This document shows, in pieces, positions 46,901 to 55,310 of a stretch of 64,000 nt of DNA. The position numbers were made by a program, and so were the translations under genes. Origin of the DNA: an uncultured Marinicella sp. (lineage in GTDB: Bacteria; Pseudomonadota; Gammaproteobacteria; Xanthomonadales; Marinicellaceae). Below the pieces are notes generated by a model, which saw only the letters and a list, made by a program, of their open reading frames with translations, was not told the DNA's origin and did not search any database. The stretch's first letter is position 1, and each line of letters opens with the position of its first letter. Location of the stretch: the NCBI GenBank assembly GCA_947502595.1, contig CANNAM010000009.1:62001-126000 (forward strand), in the 5' to 3' direction.

Positions 46901-47017
46901 GCCAACATCAACTTCGAAGATGATAACAGCAGCTCATTGCGTTCAACTGATCACGACGCTTTGCTGCTGTACATCAAGGGTAACAATGACTTGATATACA
47001 AACATGGTTTTGAATAA
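43913..47017 (+). CDS. large secreted ExeM/NucH-type extracellular endonuclease with GFE tail
   Basis: 1034 aa. Signal peptide at residues 1-24 (VGVAQADE). An N-terminal domain with LWLETFETDGQG and a jelly-roll look covers about 25-220. Two Ig-like SbsA-type domains follow, starting at PPQVVSTTPADMATGV (about 240) and PPVVVATTPAEGSVGF (about 350). An OB-fold-like region follows (about 460-600, VEIFTIQGSGMSSP). Last is an endonuclease/exonuclease/phosphatase domain (about 705-1020), with FTIASANIQRLF, ALQEIEN (Glu), VVHMRSRGG, YVVGDFNAFQ (Asp/Asn) and RSTDHDALLLYI. These match the catalytic residues of DNase I-like nucleases. It should degrade extracellular DNA. The protein ends exactly in DLIYKHGFE. 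A terminator follows. Confidence 0.9.
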   Translation: MHIKFKSILKATLMAAGMVGVAQADELWLETFETDGQGTRYTASTPFNDGVNDHWNRTDGTDISNISGPYTGFGGGYFWAAEDTDDNGGNGLAEQSLEINAISITGYTNLRLSGLFGAGNNSGSGTAADGGYDANDYLIVQYRVDSSDPLDFVDALCFNYENHGDTSNEPIGLDADCDGTADVLGSNQLTTNLQEFGIDLAVTGNLLDLRVLVNMESAKEEIAFDDIKLTGDLSGVDNPPQVVSTTPADMATGVAIDANVQIVFNEEVFVDFNGITQSCTLSGATSWPQFSGTSTIDLNPSDFIAGETCTFTLTASLITDVDGNNDQLDGNADGIGGDDYVFSFTVEPDLPPVVVATTPAEGSVGFDKSADLIIEFSEAINATSAAVTLNCSQSGTVGFAGLPVNANNFITINPNNDLIDAETCDLGIVAAAVSDTDGTADNMAEDVLVSFTVGYPVVEIFTIQGSGMSSPMAGTTVATQDNIVTAVGSAGFYMQTPDARDDGVLATSNGIYVYTGGAPTVVAGDSVNVTGDVVEFFNLTEFANPSSQTIVVNSQGNPLPTALLLDENFPSTDPAVFDCGDAALQLECFEGMYFEMPQGFVSAASVATFFAGSDGYDVYVKAGASRAFREPGIEYPGLPGLPVFDGNPELIEMSIDALALPYQPLSAGSEIALKGVISFGFGDYELQPTELTMINENIIPAQVRAASIDEFTIASANIQRLFDPIDDPGAEDDDQIEDPVVYANRMLKLAEYVVNDMQSPTIIALQEIENLNVLNDLIAAVTAAGGPAYNAELMDGNDQGGIDVAYLYQTDLLSNVTVTQLGATELNTFDGSLLHDRPPLRLAADVAVGSEAFAVNVLVVHMRSRGGIDDNADGERVRSKRLQQANSVAAMVSGILTGEPNTALYVVGDFNAFQFTDGYVDVVGQITGQAVATDNLVWSEPLFADSPLTQAVQTLPTDQQYSFVYRGSAQVLDNAIMNDAGLMGLNDVQFVRGQADANINFEDDNSSSLRSTDHDALLLYIKGNNDLIYKHGFE

Positions 47018-47039
47018 CTGTGTCAGCATATAAGTTAAG

Positions 47040-47067
47040 AAACCCATGTTTTTACATGGGTTTTTTT
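47040..47067 (+). terminator. rho-independent terminator after nuclease gene
   Basis: AAACCCATG/CATGGGTTT stem with a short loop and seven T, 22 bases past the stop. Confidence 0.9.
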
Positions 47068-47111
47068 ATGCGTTAAGATAAACTGATTAATTAAACAAAG
47101 GGTGACCTGCC

Positions 47112-47822
47112 ATGACGACTGATGTAATTTTATATGCTGGGTTTGCTGGTGTAACTGTGTTTTTTGGCGGCGTATTGGCCATGGTTTTCAATCACCATGT
47201 CAAAGAGAGCCCAGTTAAATATGAGGTCACTCATACCATGATGACCTTTGGTGCTGGGATCATCTTCGCCGCAGTGGCCTTGGTGTTGGTTCCGAAAGGT
47301 TTGGAGCAGTTGAGCTTGTTTGGTTTAATGGGTTCTTTCCTGGCTGGGGCCTTGGTGTTTATGTGGTTGGATCTGCGTTTGGCTAAAAGCAACAGCCAGT
47401 CAGCCACTTTGATGGCCATGTTAATGGATTTCATTCCAGAATCGATTGCGTTGGGAGCGGTGTTTGTGGTTGAACCTAAAATGGCCATGTTACTGGCATT
47501 GTTTATCGGTGTGCAAAATTTACCTGAGGCTTTCAACTCATTCCGAGACTTGGTGCAAAGTGGTTTTTCTGAAAAGTTGACGCTGTTGATCTTTTTCGTC
47601 TTGAGCTTTTTTGGCATTGCTGGGGCACTGCTCGGCCACTTGGTGTTGAGTGAGCACCCAGAATTGACCGCGCATTTAATGACATTTGCCAGTGGTGGCA
47701 TTTTGTATTTACTGGTGCAGGACATCATTCCAGAAAGTAAACTGGAGAAAAGCTATTTAACCTCCTTGGGTGCAACCTTGGGCTTTTTGTTGGGCATGGT
47801 GGGGGAAAAGCTGCTTCACTGA
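47112..47822 (+). CDS. ZIP-family metal transporter-like protein
   Basis: 236 aa, about eight predicted helices. The metal-site motifs of ZIP transporters are DFIPESIALGAVF (helix 4) and QNLPEAFNSF (helix 5, in place of HNxPEG). The third, DIIPES, occurs near the end. An N-terminal cytoplasmic loop has FNHHVKES. Replacement of His by Gln in the helix 5 motif suggests altered metal preference. Divalent cation uptake or sensing is inferred. Overlaps the convergent rimI by 7 bases. Confidence 0.82.
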   Translation: MTTDVILYAGFAGVTVFFGGVLAMVFNHHVKESPVKYEVTHTMMTFGAGIIFAAVALVLVPKGLEQLSLFGLMGSFLAGALVFMWLDLRLAKSNSQSATLMAMLMDFIPESIALGAVFVVEPKMAMLLALFIGVQNLPEAFNSFRDLVQSGFSEKLTLLIFFVLSFFGIAGALLGHLVLSEHPELTAHLMTFASGGILYLLVQDIIPESKLEKSYLTSLGATLGFLLGMVGEKLLH

Positions 47823-48310
47823 TCTGCTGTTGGTAACTGCACAGGTCTGGACATTAATATCGCATGTTCGGCAATGTTTTTACCCTCTGAATTGGTGTAT
47901 TTATAGTAGTTTTTTCTCAACCCAACTTTGATAAAGTTGAATTTTTCATACAACTTAATCGCGGCTTGATTACTTTCTCTGACCTCCAACCAAATTTGTT
48001 GGGCATGGTTAATGCGACTGATTAATAACAACTGCTCCATCAATTGTGTGGCAATGGATTGGCGCTGAAATTTTGGGTTGACGCTGATGTTCAGCAAATT
48101 TGACTCACGGTAACCAATCATCATCAAGGCGTAACAAACCACTTCATCGGCTTGGTCTTTGAAGTTGCCTTTGATGCACTGATAGCCCTCGTTCATACAA
48201 TCCTGCATCAGTTTGATCGGCCAAGGGTTGGGGTAAATCTGCTTTTCGATGTGCATGATTTGAGGCAAATCAGTTGTTTGCATTGGGCTAAAAATAAGTT
48301 CTTGTTTCAA
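47816..48310 (-). CDS. rimI: ribosomal-protein-alanine N-acetyltransferase RimI
   Basis: 164 aa GNAT enzyme that acetylates the N-terminus of ribosomal protein bS18 and other proteins. Visible: YPNPWPIKLMQDCM at the N-terminal motif, NISVNPKFQRQSIATQLMEQLL as motif A (normally Arg/Gln-x-x-Gly-x-Gly/Ala, here QRQSIA), LEVRESNQAAIKLYEKFNFIKVGLRKNYY as motif B. Motif A lacks the usual Gly, a mild deviation. tsaB, a frequent neighbour of rimI, is on the same strand 1.6 kb away with mgtE inserted on the other strand. Confidence 0.87.
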   Translation of the reverse strand: MKQELIFSPMQTTDLPQIMHIEKQIYPNPWPIKLMQDCMNEGYQCIKGNFKDQADEVVCYALMMIGYRESNLLNISVNPKFQRQSIATQLMEQLLLISRINHAQQIWLEVRESNQAAIKLYEKFNFIKVGLRKNYYKYTNSEGKNIAEHAILMSRPVQLPTADQ

Positions 48311-48565
48311 AATTTTGTTGGTCTTGTTCAGTCAAAGTTGGGTCTTCATTAGGCTGCGATTATACGCAGTTTGAGTGACATTGGATACACCCCTTCTACA
48401 GGTCAAGCACATGCATAATCTACAGCCAACTGTGGTTATAGAAAAGCAATGGTGTAGTCCTTTTGCTTCAGAAGGTTTTTTATTTAACCTACTTACACAC
48501 TGAAGGTCTATACTTTACAATAAAAGCCAGATTGAATAACACGCAACATCGGTACAGGAGATTAC

Positions 48566-49927
48566 ATGGTTGAATCAGTGCCTAATGAGGCCACAGAAAA
48601 AGACATTTCAGCACTCAACGATGCGCTTAATGAGGAGCGCATGGGCGCAGTTATGCGGATTGTTAACGGCATCCCTGGCGCTGAAGTGGCGCTGTTTTTG
48701 GAATCATTGCCAGGTGATAAACGCCAAGCGGTTTGGGAAGTGGTTGATGAGTCCAGTCAAGGTGAAGTGTTGGTGTCTTTGCGTGATGAGGTACGTGATA
48801 GCCTGATTGAAGGCATGGACACGGAACAGCTGGTTGAAGCCACGCGTGACCTGGATTTGGACGACATGGCAGACATCATTGTTGATTTGCCTGAAGAGGT
48901 ATCCAATCAACTGATCCTGTCGATGGACAAGGCGTCCAGAGACTTGTTGAACCAGGTGTTGTCTTATGACGAGGATTCAGCTGGTGGTTTGATGAATCCA
49001 GAGGTGGTGACTGTCAGAACCGATGTGACGGTTGAAGTGGTGAAGCGCTATTTTCAGTTCAGAGGCAGTTTACCTGCACCGTTGGGTGATTTATTTGCAG
49101 TTGGTCGTAAGGGTCATTACAAAGGCAGGATCCCAATTGAAACCTTGTTGACTTGTGACTCCAAAACTTTTATTCGAGACATCATTGATGAAGATGCGCC
49201 GGCCATCTTAGACACCACACCGGCCAGTGAAGTGGCACAGGACTTTGAACACAATGACTGGATTACCGCACCCGTGGTGAATGATAAAAATATTTTGATT
49301 GGGCGCATCACCATTGATGATGTGGTTGATGTGATCCGTGAAGAGGCCGAACGTTCGGTGATGCGGATGGCTGGTTTGAATGAAGAAGGTGATATGTTTG
49401 CCCCTATCATGACTTCATCCAAACGCCGTGCAGTGTGGTTGGGAATCAACCTTTTAACTGTGTTGTTGGCGGCTTTTGCGATTGGCTTTTTTGAAGAAAC
49501 CATTAAACAAGTGACTGCTTTGGCGATTTTAATGCCGGTGGTGGCATCGATGGGTGGCATCGCAGGCTCACAGACATTGACGTTGATGATTCGGGGTATG
49601 GCAACTGGCCAAGTGGGCAGCGGTAACATCAAGGATCTGCTCAATCGTGAATTCATGATTGGGGTAATTAACAGCGTACTGTGGGCTGTGGTACTGGCTG
49701 GTTTAACCACTTTCTGGTTCAGAGATTGGGACATGGGCTTGGTGATAGCCATGGCGTTGGCGGTTAATTTGGTGGCTGGTGCACTGGCTGGTGTCCTGAT
49801 TCCGGTGATGCTGCGGCGCATGAGTATTGATCCAGCGATTGCCGGTGGGGTGGTGTTGACCACAGTCACCGATATTGTGGGTTATGTATCGTTCTTGGCC
49901 TTTGGTACTTGGATTTTAATCGTTTAA
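48566..49927 (+). CDS. mgtE: magnesium transporter MgtE
   Basis: 453 aa. The N-terminal superhelical MgtE_N domain (about 15-130) reads NGIPGAEVALFLESLPGDKRQAVWEVV. It is followed by a pair of CBS domains (about 135-260, starting at YDEDSAGGLMNPEVVTV). A connecting helix leads to the five-helix channel (about 285-453) with VVASMGGIAGSQTLTLMIRGMATG, the conserved Asn/Thr-rich pore-lining part and GGVVLTTVTDIVGYVSFL with the Mg-binding Asp. AGGAG precedes ATG at 48566. No M-box-like structure is obvious in the 255-base leader. Confidence 0.95.
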   Translation: MVESVPNEATEKDISALNDALNEERMGAVMRIVNGIPGAEVALFLESLPGDKRQAVWEVVDESSQGEVLVSLRDEVRDSLIEGMDTEQLVEATRDLDLDDMADIIVDLPEEVSNQLILSMDKASRDLLNQVLSYDEDSAGGLMNPEVVTVRTDVTVEVVKRYFQFRGSLPAPLGDLFAVGRKGHYKGRIPIETLLTCDSKTFIRDIIDEDAPAILDTTPASEVAQDFEHNDWITAPVVNDKNILIGRITIDDVVDVIREEAERSVMRMAGLNEEGDMFAPIMTSSKRRAVWLGINLLTVLLAAFAIGFFEETIKQVTALAILMPVVASMGGIAGSQTLTLMIRGMATGQVGSGNIKDLLNREFMIGVINSVLWAVVLAGLTTFWFRDWDMGLVIAMALAVNLVAGALAGVLIPVMLRRMSIDPAIAGGVVLTTVTDIVGYVSFLAFGTWILIV

Positions 49928-49940
49928 AATTCAGCAGGAC

Positions 49941-50591
49941 TTAATTAAAAACCACCTTTTCGCGGATGTAAGTTGGCATGATGTCAACGATGTTTGCTGC
50001 TTGTTCACTGAAGTTTTGCTGTGCCATGTGCAGTAAATTAACGGCATCGGGTAAAGCATCTGCATGCAGCGCCGCCATTTCATTGGCGATCAGCATGGAT
50101 TGAAACGCGCTGCCAGCACACACATCGAAACCTTGGGTTGCAACCTCTTCGGGCGCACTCAAGGCATCATCAGTCAGCCTTTGTAACTGGCCATTTACTG
50201 ATTTGAATGCAGCCCAATAAACCTCCCCCATGCGGGCATCATTGGCAATTATAATCTTGCTGCTCGAATCAGTGGTATTTCGGTTTATTTGATCAGCCAT
50301 ATTTTCCAGGGTGGAAACAGCCATCACCGGCACGTCCAGCGCCAAGGCCAAGCCCTGTACAATTGACATGGCTATCCTCACACCTGTGAAAGCCCCAGGT
50401 CCTTGACCAAACACGATGCCATCTATTTGGGATTTACGGAAGCCTTGTTCGTCGAGTAACTCATCCAAGTAGCCAAGCACCAGCTCTGCATGCTTTTGTG
50501 GTGCAACGGTTGTTCTGTGGGTAATCTTTCCTGCCTGAGATAAGGCCACCGAACAATTTTCTGTAGAAGTCTCTATGCCGATCAGGTTCAT
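49941..50591 (-). CDS. tsaB: tRNA threonylcarbamoyladenosine biosynthesis protein TsaB
   Basis: 216 aa. Motifs: IGIETSTENCSVALSQAG (ATPase-like phosphate loop) and FGQGPGAFTGVRIAMSIVQGLALALDVPV, the GPGSFTGxR signature. It is the scaffold partner of TsaD and TsaE in t6A37 formation. Transcribed toward mgtE; only 13 bases separate its stop from the mgtE stop. It starts 56 bases from the divergent M23 peptidase gene. Confidence 0.94.
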   Translation of the reverse strand: MNLIGIETSTENCSVALSQAGKITHRTTVAPQKHAELVLGYLDELLDEQGFRKSQIDGIVFGQGPGAFTGVRIAMSIVQGLALALDVPVMAVSTLENMADQINRNTTDSSSKIIIANDARMGEVYWAAFKSVNGQLQRLTDDALSAPEEVATQGFDVCAGSAFQSMLIANEMAALHADALPDAVNLLHMAQQNFSEQAANIVDIMPTYIREKVVFN

Positions 50592-50647
50592 GGTTATGCT
50601 GACAAGTCATCAGTGTTAGAATGAGGTTTTAATTATATGTTAATGCC

Positions 50648-51460
50648 ATGCAATATGTGATGTTTGTCGGTTTGATTTTTACGGTTTTTGTGGCCGATGC
50701 CAGTGATTATTTTCTACAACTCAAAGGCACGCCAGTACAAGGTGCATTGATCATTGCAAAAACCAATCCTCAGGCTGAAGTTAAAGTGGATAACAGCGCC
50801 ACGGCTGTGACCGAAGAGGGTTACTTTATATTTGGCTTTGGGCGGTTTGATGAGCAGGATAAAACCATCGCCATCACCCACCAAGGGCATACCTATAAAA
50901 CCACCGTGCCTGTTCAAACACGAGATTTTCCTACCGAGCGAATTGATGGTTTGCCGGCCAATAAAGTCAATCCGCCGGCTTCAACCTTGGCACGGATCAG
51001 CAAGGAATCGGCTCAAGTTAAAAATGCCAGAGCCGTGTGGTCAGAACAAAAAGCCTTTTTAGAATCGTTCATTTGGCCAGCTGAAGGTCGCGTCAGTGGG
51101 GTTTATGGTTCACGTCGCATCCTTAATGGCGAACCGAAACGCCCTCATTACGGCATGGACATCGCCAATGTCACCGGTTCACCAGTGATCGCGCCTGCCA
51201 GTGGTGTGGTTACCATGGCTGTCAATGACCATTATTACACCGGCGGCACCATCATCATTGATCACGGTTATGGCTTGAACAGCACTTACTTGCACCTCAG
51301 TCAAGTCAATGTCAGTGAAGGCCAAGTGCTGGAACAAGGACAAAAAATTGGGGAGATTGGTGCGACAGGCCGAGCCACTGGCCCACATTTAGATTGGCGC
51401 TTGAATATTGGTACTTCATTGCGCTTGGATCCGCAGTTAATTATTCCGGAAAAGCCCTGA
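50648..51460 (+). CDS. M23-family metallopeptidase (LytM domain)
   Basis: 270 aa with signal peptide MQYVMFVGLIFTVFVADAS. An N-terminal beta domain (about 22-110, LQLKGTPVQGALIIAKTNPQAEVKVD) is typical of this group. The LytM domain (about 145-265) contains HYGMD (zinc ligands H167 and D171) and GPHLDW (H247 and D249). In LytM the last motif is HLH; here Asp replaces the second His. I believe some proteins of this subfamily share that. It probably cleaves peptidoglycan cross-links. It is followed 29 bases later by mtgA. Confidence 0.88.
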   Translation: MQYVMFVGLIFTVFVADASDYFLQLKGTPVQGALIIAKTNPQAEVKVDNSATAVTEEGYFIFGFGRFDEQDKTIAITHQGHTYKTTVPVQTRDFPTERIDGLPANKVNPPASTLARISKESAQVKNARAVWSEQKAFLESFIWPAEGRVSGVYGSRRILNGEPKRPHYGMDIANVTGSPVIAPASGVVTMAVNDHYYTGGTIIIDHGYGLNSTYLHLSQVNVSEGQVLEQGQKIGEIGATGRATGPHLDWRLNIGTSLRLDPQLIIPEKP

Positions 51461-51489
51461 TTGGTCGCATCAACGCTTAAAAACAGTCG

Positions 51490-52200
51490 ATGAAGAATAC
51501 TAAAAAACGCAGTGTATTCGCAAAACTCAGGCGGTTGATTCTGTGGCTGATGGCTTTGTGGCTTCTTATAAGCCTGACGTTGGTCCTGCTGATGCGCTGG
51601 ATCAATCCACCAACCACTGCTTTCATGTTGCAACGGCTTTACAGTGATGAATATAAGCCCATAGAGCTACAACATGAGTGGCGTGATTTGAGCCAGATTT
51701 CACCCTCATTGGCGGTGTCGGTGATTGCCTCTGAGGATCAAAAGTTTGCCGACCATTGGGGCTTCGATGTGGACGCCATCCAACAAGTCATTGAAGACGG
51801 TCAAGCCGGCAAAAAAATGCGCGGTGCCAGCACCATCAGTCAACAACTGGCCAAGAATTTATTTCTCTGGTCGGGCCGCAGCTGGGTGCGCAAAGGGCTG
51901 GAAGTTTATTTCACCGCTGCCACCGAGGTCATGCTGCCGAAACGACGAATCCTTGAACTGTATCTGAATGTGGCAGAGTTTGGTGATGGTGTTTATGGGG
52001 CTGAAGCGGCCGCCCAAACAATTTTTGGGGTGCCAGCAGCAGCCTTGAGCAGCCAACAGTCTGCTTTGTTGGCCGCGCGCTTACCGTCGCCGAAAAACTA
52101 TGCCATTCAACCACCCTCAGATTACATGAAAAAGCGTGCGCGTTGGATCCAACAACAAGTCATACAACTGGGCAACGAGGCTTATCTGGAGCGCTTGTGA
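51490..52200 (+). CDS. mtgA: monofunctional biosynthetic peptidoglycan transglycosylase
   Basis: 236 aa. One N-terminal transmembrane helix (LILWLMALWLLISLTLVLLM). Transglycosylase family GT51 motifs are SVIASEDQKFADHWGFDVDAI with the catalytic Glu, RGASTISQQLAKNLFLW, and ELYLNVAEFGDGVYGAEAAAQ. It polymerises glycan strands from lipid II without a transpeptidase domain. Its TGA overlaps the GTG start of the next gene. Confidence 0.95.
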   Translation: MKNTKKRSVFAKLRRLILWLMALWLLISLTLVLLMRWINPPTTAFMLQRLYSDEYKPIELQHEWRDLSQISPSLAVSVIASEDQKFADHWGFDVDAIQQVIEDGQAGKKMRGASTISQQLAKNLFLWSGRSWVRKGLEVYFTAATEVMLPKRRILELYLNVAEFGDGVYGAEAAAQTIFGVPAAALSSQQSALLAARLPSPKNYAIQPPSDYMKKRARWIQQQVIQLGNEAYLERL

Positions 52201-54233
52201 TTGTTTTACTTAAAATGCCATCAAATAATTACTTGAGTAAACTTCTATTATTGGTGCTACTTTTTTCATGGATAGAAAACAGTTCTGCCTGTCGAATCAA
52301 GCGACTTTCTATGCAGGAATATATCGAGCTGTCTGAATTGATTGTTGTTGGTGATACCTATGCCAAAGTCAATCAGGAATATATGATTGTTCGTAAAGTG
52401 CTCAAAGGCAATAAGCGTTTCAAAGGCAAGACTATCCATCTCAATGACAATTCGATGCATAAGGGCAAAATCGTTATTTCTTGTAGCGATGGTTATCCAC
52501 CAGTTGGGGAAAAAAATATAGCGTTGTTTTTAACAGATGACTGGAAACAAACGTCGGATACCGACAGATATATAAAGTATTACACTGAGTCAAAGGATAT
52601 TAAAGCGCTTAAACACATCATATCCATTTCTGCTATAAAAGATGAAAGTAAAAGACTAAAAAAAATAATGAAGTATGCATTGCGTGAACCGCTGGGAAAT
52701 ACTCAGATGCAGCAACATTTTTTGGCTGAAACTAAAAATTTAAAAAATCCTGAAAGTTTAGCTGTGGTGTTGAAGTATTTCGAACAGACACTAGAGCATT
52801 TTGAAAAGTTATTGAATAAAGAAACACCTATTGAAAAAGTTAAGTTGGCAGAGGATTATATTGTTGATTTAATTCAATTACTTGAGGAAATTGCTGACAC
52901 GCGTACCGTGCCAGAATTGATCAAAGCTCTGAACTCAAGTTCAGAAGCCGTGCGAAGCCACGTTTCAGATACGCTGTATTTTAAGTTCCCAGGCGTCCCA
53001 GGTGTTACGGAAGCTTTTATTAAATATCGAAACACCGCGGGTGTTCATGAGATGGCAGCAAACTATTTGGGTGAAAGGTTCAATTACAACAACCCAAAGC
53101 CAAGAACGCCACATCCGTGGTACACGGCCAATCAATTGATTAAGAGCAAACAATTGAATGCCGCCAAAGCAATTCTACATCAACAACTGTTGACAAAAAA
53201 GGCCACTTTCTCAGACAGGTTATTCACAGCTAATAAGCTGTTATCAATTGCTGATAACGATGACAGGGAGTTTATCATCAAAAACCTTTTGCCTGAAATT
53301 GAGACTGAATTGAACAAAGGCATCAGTTTAACAGTGGATGATATGGTTGAAGTTCTAAGTGATTTAAAACACCCTGCTACTTTGCCTTTGTTGTTAAAAG
53401 TGTTGAGCATGCATTTCACTCAGCTCAGCCACGAAGAAGCTTTGCTTGCTGCAGTTTTTGCTATTAACGACCTGGGTATGGAAGCAATTGAACAAGGCGA
53501 GGCTGTGATTCTTAACAGGCTAAAAAGTAAGTATAAGGAACATATTTCGACATGTTGTAGGGATTTAAAGTTTTTATTGGCGCTGTTGTGGCTTAATTCT
53601 GAAAAAGTCGAACAACCGCATGTGGAAATGTTTTCAGACAGGTTTTATGGTCAAATCAAAAACATTGCTGCTGTGAGCTTGGCAGCCAACGAAGCTGGTT
53701 TTATGCACGATGCCTTAATAAACCAAGCTGACATTCATCCTGAAGTAAACTTGTGGGTTACCCGACGGCTGAGTTACCTTAAAGACGAGCAAGGCATCCC
53801 TTTATTAGTCAATTTTTTAGCAGAAAATGACGATCGGTCTTATATTTACCAACCTGCCTTAATTTCTATTGGAGGAGAGGCCGCAAAAAAAGCCATTGTG
53901 GCAAAAGCCATGTTGGGGTTATTCACTCACCCAAAAAAATGGGTCAGAACGACTGCCATCACCGTCTATGCTAGATTGGCAGAAAAAGAGATATTGCCTT
54001 ATTTAAGGGAAATGACATTGGATAAAGATTACGGTGACCTTGATTCTGCATTGGTCTATTTTTACTATTATGGAACTCCTGAAGATCTGCCATACCTTAA
54101 TAAAAACTGTAATTTTTGGAATGCTGAAAATGAGCGTCATTATCTGGCATGTCATGCCAGATATGGGATTTGGAGCCGATATGATTATGACTTGAGTGGA
54201 CCTATCAAAAAAGTCAGTGGACCTCCCCGCTGA
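52197..54233 (+). CDS. exported HEAT-like alpha-helical repeat protein
   Basis: 678 aa. Predicted start is a GTG at 52197, overlapping the mtgA stop (GTGA) and preceded by GGAG six bases upstream. An ATG at 52215 is also possible. Signal-like N-terminus (LSKLLLLVLLFSWIENSSACRIKR), with Cys at the end that may be a weak lipobox. A short beta N-terminal domain (IVVGDTYAKVNQEYMIVRKVLKGNKR) is followed by a long helical part. Repeat-like segments are DTRTVPELIKALNSSSEAVRSHVSDTL, MVEVLSDLKHPATLPLLLKVLSMH and EQGIPLLVNFLAENDDRSYIYQPALISIGGEA. These suggest HEAT or PBS-lyase-like repeats. Function unknown; coupling to mtgA suggests an envelope role. More AT-rich than its neighbours by eye. Confidence 0.7.
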   Translation: MIVLLKMPSNNYLSKLLLLVLLFSWIENSSACRIKRLSMQEYIELSELIVVGDTYAKVNQEYMIVRKVLKGNKRFKGKTIHLNDNSMHKGKIVISCSDGYPPVGEKNIALFLTDDWKQTSDTDRYIKYYTESKDIKALKHIISISAIKDESKRLKKIMKYALREPLGNTQMQQHFLAETKNLKNPESLAVVLKYFEQTLEHFEKLLNKETPIEKVKLAEDYIVDLIQLLEEIADTRTVPELIKALNSSSEAVRSHVSDTLYFKFPGVPGVTEAFIKYRNTAGVHEMAANYLGERFNYNNPKPRTPHPWYTANQLIKSKQLNAAKAILHQQLLTKKATFSDRLFTANKLLSIADNDDREFIIKNLLPEIETELNKGISLTVDDMVEVLSDLKHPATLPLLLKVLSMHFTQLSHEEALLAAVFAINDLGMEAIEQGEAVILNRLKSKYKEHISTCCRDLKFLLALLWLNSEKVEQPHVEMFSDRFYGQIKNIAAVSLAANEAGFMHDALINQADIHPEVNLWVTRRLSYLKDEQGIPLLVNFLAENDDRSYIYQPALISIGGEAAKKAIVAKAMLGLFTHPKKWVRTTAITVYARLAEKEILPYLREMTLDKDYGDLDSALVYFYYYGTPEDLPYLNKNCNFWNAENERHYLACHARYGIWSRYDYDLSGPIKKVSGPPR

Positions 54234-54267
54234 TATGAATGGGTTAGTAGATCAATGTCCTTTCAGT

Positions 54268-54291
54268 GGGAACGCCGGCGGCTCGCAGGCA
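54268..54291. repeat. REP-like palindromic element, left copy
   Basis: GGGAACGCCGGCGGCTCGCAGGCA, GC-rich in an AT-rich surrounding. It is inverted relative to the copy at 54369-54392 (21 of 24 matches). Each copy has an inner GGCGG/CCGCC-type stem. Confidence 0.7.
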
Positions 54292-54368
54292 CTTAAGCTT
54301 GTAGAAATAAATTAACTTAAATTACTATCTATCTTAATAAAAAACTCTGTTAATTTTGAAATAAAAAA

Positions 54369-54392
54369 TGCCGGCGGGCCGCCAGCGTTCCC
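54369..54392. repeat. REP-like palindromic element, right copy
   Basis: TGCCGGCGGGCCGCCAGCGTTCCC, the inverted partner of the left copy, 77 bases apart. The pair resembles a BIME made of two REPs and may act as a bidirectional terminator between the HEAT-like gene and ttcA. Confidence 0.7.
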
Positions 54393-54412
54393 AGTAACTA
54401 AAACAGTTAGTT

Positions 54413-55234
54413 CTAAACTGTGCGATTAATTTCTAGCACTTCAGGCAGTTCAGTTTGGCTTAAACCCTTGAAATCAAACAACTCAGCATCGCACAGGTGT
54501 GAAGGCACCACACTGGTCATGGCTTTGGCGATGTTATCAACGCGGCCGGGTTGGATTTGGTCCCATTGCATCAGCATGTGTTTGATGGCTTGTCTTTGGA
54601 GGTTTTCTTGAGAGCCACACAAGTTACAGGGAATGATGGGGTAGTCTTTGAACTCAGCGTATTTAATTAAATCTTTTTCACGCACATAGGCCAACGGTCG
54701 AATCACCACGTTGCGACCGTCATCACTGAGTAGTTTGGGTGGCATGGTTTTCAGGCTGCCACCAAAAAACATATTTAAAAACAGGGTTTCTACCATGTCA
54801 TCTTGGTGGTGGCCCAGGGCAATTTTATTGCAGTTTAATTCATCGGCGACACGGTATAAAATCCCACGACGCAAACGCGAACACAGACCACAGGTGGTTT
54901 TACCCGCAGGAATGATTTCAGTGACTATCGAATAAGTGTCTTCTTCGATGATTTTATATTCAAGGTCTTGCGCTTTTAAGTATGTGGGCAGCACATGTTC
55001 TGGAAAGCCGGGTTGTTTTTGGTCCAGGTTGACTGCCACCAAGTCAAATTTGAATGGCGCTTTTTTCTGAATTAATTGCAACAATGACAACATGGCGTAA
55101 GAATCTTTGCCACCGGACAAGCAAACCATGATGCGATCACCTGGTTCCAGCAAGCCAAAATCACCAGAGGCTTTGGCCATTTGTCGCCTGAGCTTGTGCT
55201 CAAGTTTATGAAATTCTGAATTGTCTTTCGGCAT
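54413..55234 (-). CDS. ttcA: tRNA 2-thiocytidine biosynthesis protein TtcA
   Basis: 273 aa from ATG 55234; the frame is open to 55291, but the extra part is unlike family members. PP-loop motif [14 protein letters not shown]. The iron-sulfur cysteines lie in [10 protein letters not shown] and the later [13 protein letters not shown]. It thiolates C32 of certain tRNAs in an ATP- and Fe-S-dependent reaction. Divergent from the YdcH-like gene. Confidence 0.95.
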   Translation of the reverse strand: MPKDNSEFHKLEHKLRRQMAKASGDFGLLEPGDRIMVCLSGGKDSYAMLSLLQLIQKKAPFKFDLVAVNLDQKQPGFPEHVLPTYLKAQDLEYKIIEEDTYSIVTEIIPAGKTTCGLCSRLRRGILYRVADELNCNKIALGHHQDDMVETLFLNMFFGGSLKTMPPKLLSDDGRNVVIRPLAYVREKDLIKYAEFKDYPIIPCNLCGSQENLQRQAIKHMLMQWDQIQPGRVDNIAKAMTSVVPSHLCDAELFDFKGLSQTELPEVLEINRTV

Positions 55235-55310
55235 ATTGTTGATTAAACAAGAAATGTGGTGAACGATAGGGTAAAATTTTAAGACATTCAACCATTATTT
55301 CAATTTATCA

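Noticed and set aside
47231-47728. Long open frame opposite the ZIP-like gene
   Set aside because: It is the reverse strand of a clear transporter gene, with a composition typical of a shadow frame and no recognisable domain.
49117-49869. 250-codon open frame opposite mgtE
   Set aside because: It is antisense to the conserved transmembrane part of mgtE, and its Ala/Thr/Ser/Ile-rich sequence is the expected shadow.
52143-52196. Longer frame for the HEAT-like protein within mtgA
   Set aside because: The segment lies in the mtgA coding sequence in another frame and has no ribosome site; the overlapping GTG at 52197 is well placed.
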